64,000 nt of DNA, taken from Cryptomeria japonica (Eukaryota; Streptophyta; Pinopsida; Cupressales; Cupressaceae). Shown here piece after piece: positions 59,236 to 64,000 of the stretch. Both the position numbers and the translations under genes were made by a program. Where the stretch lies: contig NC_081410.1 in assembly GCF_030272615.1 (NCBI RefSeq), forward strand, positions 123,683,640 to 123,747,639, given 5' to 3'. Numbering within the stretch: position 1 is the first letter of the stretch; every line of letters begins with the position of its first letter. The notes beneath the pieces were generated by a model that saw nothing but the letters and a program-made list of their open reading frames with translations, had not been told where the DNA came from and searched no databases.

Positions 59236-60457
59236 CCGCACTCGTTGATGTGTTTTTTAGGCACAATCAAACACAAAATAAAATACAAAAGTATCTTATC
59301 CTCTCTTGATCAAAATCTTCCTAAATGCTAAACTCTATGATCAATTGGAATAAGGTTTCTATTGTTGGGTCTCGACTTGTGGATAAGCACAACTGGTCGT
59401 TGTGATTGTTGTTACTCCAAGGGGCCTTACGTACTTCTTAAAGGATGAATGTCTAACTTCCAAGGAATGATGTTCAAATGATATGCAATGTAGCTCGCTT
59501 ACCTTTTACTACTACTAGATGTTTTGATAAAGAAAATGCAAAAGATGAGGGTTGAGGAATGCTACACTACGCCTAGGAATGCAAGGATGTAGGATGACTT
59601 CTAGCGAAACTCTACTAGTCTTTGCTTTGACATGCGAGAACAACTCTACAAAGGCTAATGCTATCTTCTAAGGAGATCAAGTGAATTTTCAAATTATTAC
59701 CAAGCATAGTCACCATTAATCAAATGCATATCAATTATTGAATAACAATTGAACTTAAGCATATTCAAGGATTCCAGTTGACCACACAAGGCGAATTTGC
59801 AATCAACAAACTGCTAGTGGTATGGATTAGGAGTTTCACCAAGATTCATACACAACATTCTATCATTCAACTTAAATATGTAAACAAAATCTAAAGCTTG
59901 AATTGAGGATACGAATAACCATGCAAATGCTTCAAAGATTAAATAGAAACACCATATTAATCCAACAGCAAAATAGCAACAATTCTTTAAGTCTCTCTTC
60001 TTAGTTACAAATGAAAAATGGTAGCTTATATGGAGCTCCAAAAGAATGAAGGGCCAATATTTTTTCAGAATCGAAGGCCAAGATTACACCACTTAAGCCC
60101 TAATTAGGGTTTCCAACTAATTTTGCTAAATACTAAGCAACAAAAGTGGAGCATTATCTCCATCATCAACAGTGAGGAGCAAAGACCAATAAAAAATTTG
60201 GATGACAACTAGTTTTCCAGCAACTCGTTTTCTAGAACCTTATATCCTTTATCCCTCTCTTTGATTCCATATGCAATGAATTTGGACACGATTAGCTTGA
60301 GTTCCTCTGTGGCAACACTTGGCAAAGCATCTAGCTGCAGATCTACCACGTCCAACTAATCAGAATAAGCCTCAAGAGTTTTCCCCCACCTTGTTTGTCT
60401 TCTTTGGAAGTGACTTATGAAGATCATGAATGAAAGGATGTCATTCAATTGGCTTTC
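59236..60457. other. Retroelement-like non-coding sequence
   Basis: No supportable ORF. On the minus strand near 60120-60090 an AACCCTAATTAGGGCTT palindrome and its context resemble 63450-63500 on the plus strand, which suggests LTR-related debris in opposite orientation. Confidence 0.3.
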
Positions 60458-61731
60458 TTAAACTGACTCCAACCCTTGGAAGTAGACACTCTTTACCTTC
60501 CTTTTCAATTCTTCGAAATCTAGATCATCCTCTTCATTCATTTCCTGTCCTAACAACTCCTCCAATGATACAAGGATCTTTGATTGGATGCTTTTAACTG
60601 ATTCTTCCATTCTTTCACACTCTCCTTTTACTCTATCAAGTATCAAGTGTTGTTTTTATCATCATCAAAGAGCTATGCAAACGATGGAAGTCATAAATGT
60701 TACCCTCTTGGATCATACCTTCATGTATCAATACTTGAATTGGAGTATATCACAACACCTTGAGACGAGCAATCATCTTGTCTTGTGCCATTGGGAAGTC
60801 TTCCCACTGATTTTCCATGCTTTGAAGCCTAACACTACCACTTCATTATATATTCTCACTACTTCTTGTAGAAATTCTTTCGCTTGCTTTGAGATATTTT
60901 CCATCCATCTCTTTAATCCTTGGTTTGAGTTTCTCATTGCTTCAAGATTCTCAAATGACTCCTGGGAGATGGAAGGAGGTGGGATAAATGTTTCATCTTC
61001 CTGTTTGATTGGTTTTACTAGCCTTTTTATGTACTCCTTCAATCTTGCTTTTTTTGCTTCTACCTTATCTTTCTTTTCTTCTTCCTTGTGAAGCCTTTCT
61101 CAGATGGATATGAGATTATCCCCCAACTCTTGAAAGTCTTGCTCTTCAGTATTGTGTCCAAGGTCAATTGTCTATATTTCATACTCCGTGGCGGTGATCT
61201 TATCTCTGGGCTTGTCAACAGTAGGGACTGCTACTTGTAGTATTCATGATCCTGAATCATCCCTAGAGATGTGGGAGAACTTCTTTGCCTTATTTGTTCT
61301 TTAGCTTGATTGATCCTTGCAAAGAAATCTTCTATGCCTCCAATAGGTTTGACTTCTACAACTGCTTTCTTTTTCATCCTCTCTTTTAGCTAATCAGGAA
61401 CTGTAGACAACTCCATCTCTTCTTCCAATCTGCTATCTCTACTGACTTCCTTCGAGGTTGAAATAGCAGCTTCATCTTGATTCCCACTTGTGTTTTGATT
61501 ATGACCTTCTAGATCTTCCATCATGATTATTCTTTCTTCTTCTATAGAATTCTGAATTGGTGATGCTCTATCTTGGACACAAGCAAGTTGTTCTATCCTT
61601 TGCTCATTTCCCAAGTTGTCTTCCTCAACTAAAGTTCGGTTCATTTCTAACTCTCCCACTGAGGAAGTAGTTGTGATTGAAGAGGCAATGTTTGTCTTTG
61701 ACTTCTTTCTTCTAGATTCAACACTAGCCAC
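60458..61731 (-). pseudogene. Unrecognised decayed minus-strand coding region
   Basis: Three minus-strand pieces (61731-61390, 61042-60773, 60646-60458) share a hydrophilic Glu/Lys/Ser-rich, helix-forming character. The first starts MASVESRRKKSKTN and is acidic; the middle has a SISQESFENLEAMRNSNQ segment; the last contains LEELLGQEMNEEDDLDF. They look like one protein of 400 residues or so broken by frameshifts and stops. No domain was recognised; an element-encoded structural protein is one possibility. Confidence 0.35.
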
Positions 61732-61739
61732 ATGAACTC

Positions 61740-64000
61740 CGCCCCCCCCATGAACTCTGCCTCCTCTATATCAAGACATGGCTTGAGAAAGATGAAGTCC
61801 GCCAAGGAAAGAAGAAAGGTAAGAATATCTTGACAATCATGAAGTCCACCCAACTTGAAGCACAATTTGGCCTAGCATAAGAATAAGTCCGCCAAGAGAA
61901 GTTAGCAAGATGGCTTGCCAATGGTGAAGTTTGCCCAAGGTTGAAGTATATATGGCATGACAAAGTAGCAAGTCCGCTTCGACACTTAGAAGAAATTGGC
62001 ATGATGAAGTGCAAAGTCCGCCCAGCATGAAGGTACATGAAGTTTGCCAAAGGGTTAGAAATGACATGGAAACACTTAAACCCCACCATGAAAAGATTTG
62101 AACAGGTTTGGAAGTCAAGGAAGTTCATCCAACACTTAGAATTATTTTTCAAAATTTGCCCAACACTTAGAAAATTTTTGAACGCACGAGTTCTTAAGAA
62201 ATTCCTTTCCAACAGATGACCAAGATGAAGACAAGTTGGCTAAGTGTGAAGTGGCGCCAAAAGAAGAATTAGAAACTTTCTTTGAAAGTCTTTTGAGAGG
62301 GTTAAGTGGCCATTTCAAGGAGGATGAGAAGAGACTAGGTTCGTTGAATTTACCAAAAATGTGAAGATGCTAAAAAGGATTGAACTTCCAATTTCAACTT
62401 GCCATTTTCTTTCCCAAGTTTGAAAGTTGAAAGGTCTCTCTCTCTCTCCAAGTTCAAGAAAGGAAAGGGAATTTCAAAAGTCCGACCCAAGTGTTGGAAT
62501 TTGCCAAGGGGAAACAAGGAAGAAAAAATATAAAAAAATGGCTGAGTGTGGAGTTTTTCACAACAAAAAAGTCAAATTTTGACTAAGTGTTGGACAAGAA
62601 GAATGAAGAAGAATAAAGAGAAAAAGTAAAGAGAAAATGATTAAAATCCTTGTCCAAGGATGAAGTCTGTCCTACCTAACACAAGCCAAATTCAGAATTG
62701 AAGGCAAACCCACAGGAAAAGTTCGTCTGAGCATAGAGATGGCCAAAATCTTGGCTAAAGTTGAAAGGTCCACATGAAGGTGTTATAAAATGAAGTTGAA
62801 TAGCCAAAATTTGGCTATGGGAAATACTTCACAGAGAAAATTCCAATTTCCTCCATTGTGGCGAAGGCATAGAGGAATTCTTCTCCAAATTCAAGGCACT
62901 TGAAAGAATTTCAATGCATCAAGAAAGAAAAATTGTCAGACTCGGTGAAAATATAGAAAAATTTCGGACTTCTTGGGGCATTTCATCTACAATCCCAGAC
63001 CTATTGAAGCAATCAAGAAAGAAAATTTTAATAACTTCAAGCCTAGACATCTGATCCAAGGAGAGACTTCCAAACCTCAAAGATTTAAATGCAAGTGAGG
63101 AAAAGAGATCAAAATCTTGAAAGGAATCCAAGATTGAAGCTAGGAAGAAGCAAGCGCAAAGGACACAGATATCAACAAGGAAAGATATTCTAAGGCAAGT
63201 ACATGGATGAAAAACAAAGTAACCAAGGAAGACATCCAACATGTTGAGGTGGCGCCTCATCATCTTCCAACCAATCAGATTGTTCCAAGTCAAAATGTCC
63301 AAGTTAATTGAACCCGACTTATCCACAAAGGCTTCTAGAAGGCACACTCTACAATGCAACAACCTTCTATTTTATTATTGGTTTATATTTAGCAAGAAAG
63401 ACAAGTGTCCCCAAAAGTAATTTTCTCGTTGGTTGAGAGAGATAGTTGTAGCAAACCCTAATTAGGGTTTTATTTTGTAATCTAGACCATTGATTTGAAA
63501 TCAATCCTGGCCATTGAATTGTAATTGAGGAGCCTATAAATTGAGCTCGCTCCTCATTTGTAAAACATGGGAGCATGTTGCAAAACATGTTAAGATAAGC
63601 AAATTGTTGTTTATGAATGCCAAAGTTATAAGTAATGCATTGTTCAAATTGATGGTGATTACTTCTATTATTTTGGAGTTTACATGGTTCTTATCCCTCA
63701 TCATAGTTTAGATTTTATTTCATGTATGTTAGACGAATGCAAGATTTAATAAGTATTGATTTATGGTGAATCTTCGGCTCATACTTTTGATGAACAGATG
63801 ATTTTTGTTCTTGTGTAAAGTTAGTCTGAGCTTACTTTGTGGATGATTAACTTCTGTTTGGATAAATATTGTTCAGTTTGATGGTAGTTATTCATGACGT
63901 GAAAATCATAAGCACATCCCTTGAAGATTGCACCTACTTTGCGTAGCTGTCCTAGTGTGGCGAAGCAAAGTGTGGTTATTGGTTTCACCTAGTCAATACC
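61740..64000 (+). repeat. Candidate long LTR or element end, runs off window
   Basis: The left part (61780-62520) repeats a degenerate AAGTCCGCC/AAGTTTGCC motif and CACTTAGAA words. The right part has the palindrome AAACCCTAATTAGGGTTTT (63454) and then CCTATAAATTGAG with a TATA box at 63535, an arrangement typical of LTR promoters. No coding region follows before the window ends. The boundaries are unknown. Confidence 0.35.

Noticed and set aside
1-64000. CRISPR arrays, bacterial operons, tRNA and rRNA genes.
   Set aside because: No regularly spaced short repeats, ribosome-binding operon structure, tRNA cloverleaf or conserved rRNA segment was seen. The sequence is eukaryotic plant DNA.

Overview
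This window is plant nuclear DNA from a large, transposon-rich genome. The evidence is one host gene whose exons are split by kilobase-scale introns, plant-type Copia, Ty3/Gypsy, LINE and hAT elements, long AT-rich intergenic stretches, and many (TC)n or (TA)n microsatellites. Stacked old insertions inside a very long apparent intron suggest a gymnosperm, but this is an inference: no organelle, rRNA or tRNA gene is visible to place it.

Layout. From 1 to about 15.6 kb the sequence is AT-rich with weathered retroelement pieces: a Ty3-type long terminal repeat (LTR), primer site, gag and protease at 4.9-8.6 kb, a Copia-type LTR at 8.9-10.0 kb, a duplicated LINE fragment at 10.1 kb, and diverged tandem repeats at 14.5-15.2 kb. 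From 15.66 to 18.65 kb lies one very long decayed reading frame with a G-patch domain and no recognised partner. From 20.2 to 22.6 kb is a non-autonomous Copia derivative in which an unrelated reading frame, in phase with gag-protease, replaces integrase, reverse transcriptase (RT) and RNase H. From 24.1 to 36.2 kb is an old minus-strand Copia element, split at 26531-32190 by a LINE with a 16-bp target-site duplication (TSD); that LINE carries an extra ORF after its RNase H domain.

The only clear host gene is the electron-transfer-flavoprotein:ubiquinone oxidoreductase gene (ETFQO, plus strand). Exon 1 is 37640-38033 and exon 2 is 40870-40946. No later exon was recognised, so intron 2 may run over 23 kb to the window end, or the gene may be truncated.

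That possible intron holds a three-level nest. A Copia relic (43190-44207 plus 58586-59235) is split by a TG...CA element (44208-58585, TSD TTGAT). That element was itself hit by a nearly intact Copia element (44307-51053, TSD GTAAG, two 448-bp LTRs) and by an hAT DNA transposon (51861-56081, 8-bp TSD ATTAGAAG). Removing the two insertions leaves about 3.4 kb of middle-layer element, best read as a solo LTR or a deleted element. The last 4.7 kb is retroelement-like, with a decayed minus-strand coding region and a candidate LTR whose end lies outside the window.

The elements do not form a pathway. The recent Copia and the hAT both carry TAG stops where family members usually have glutamine, so neither looks able to move itself. 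At least three members of one Copia family (20.2 kb, 43.2/58.6 kb, 44.3 kb) coexist: one split relic, one non-autonomous derivative and one recent insertion.
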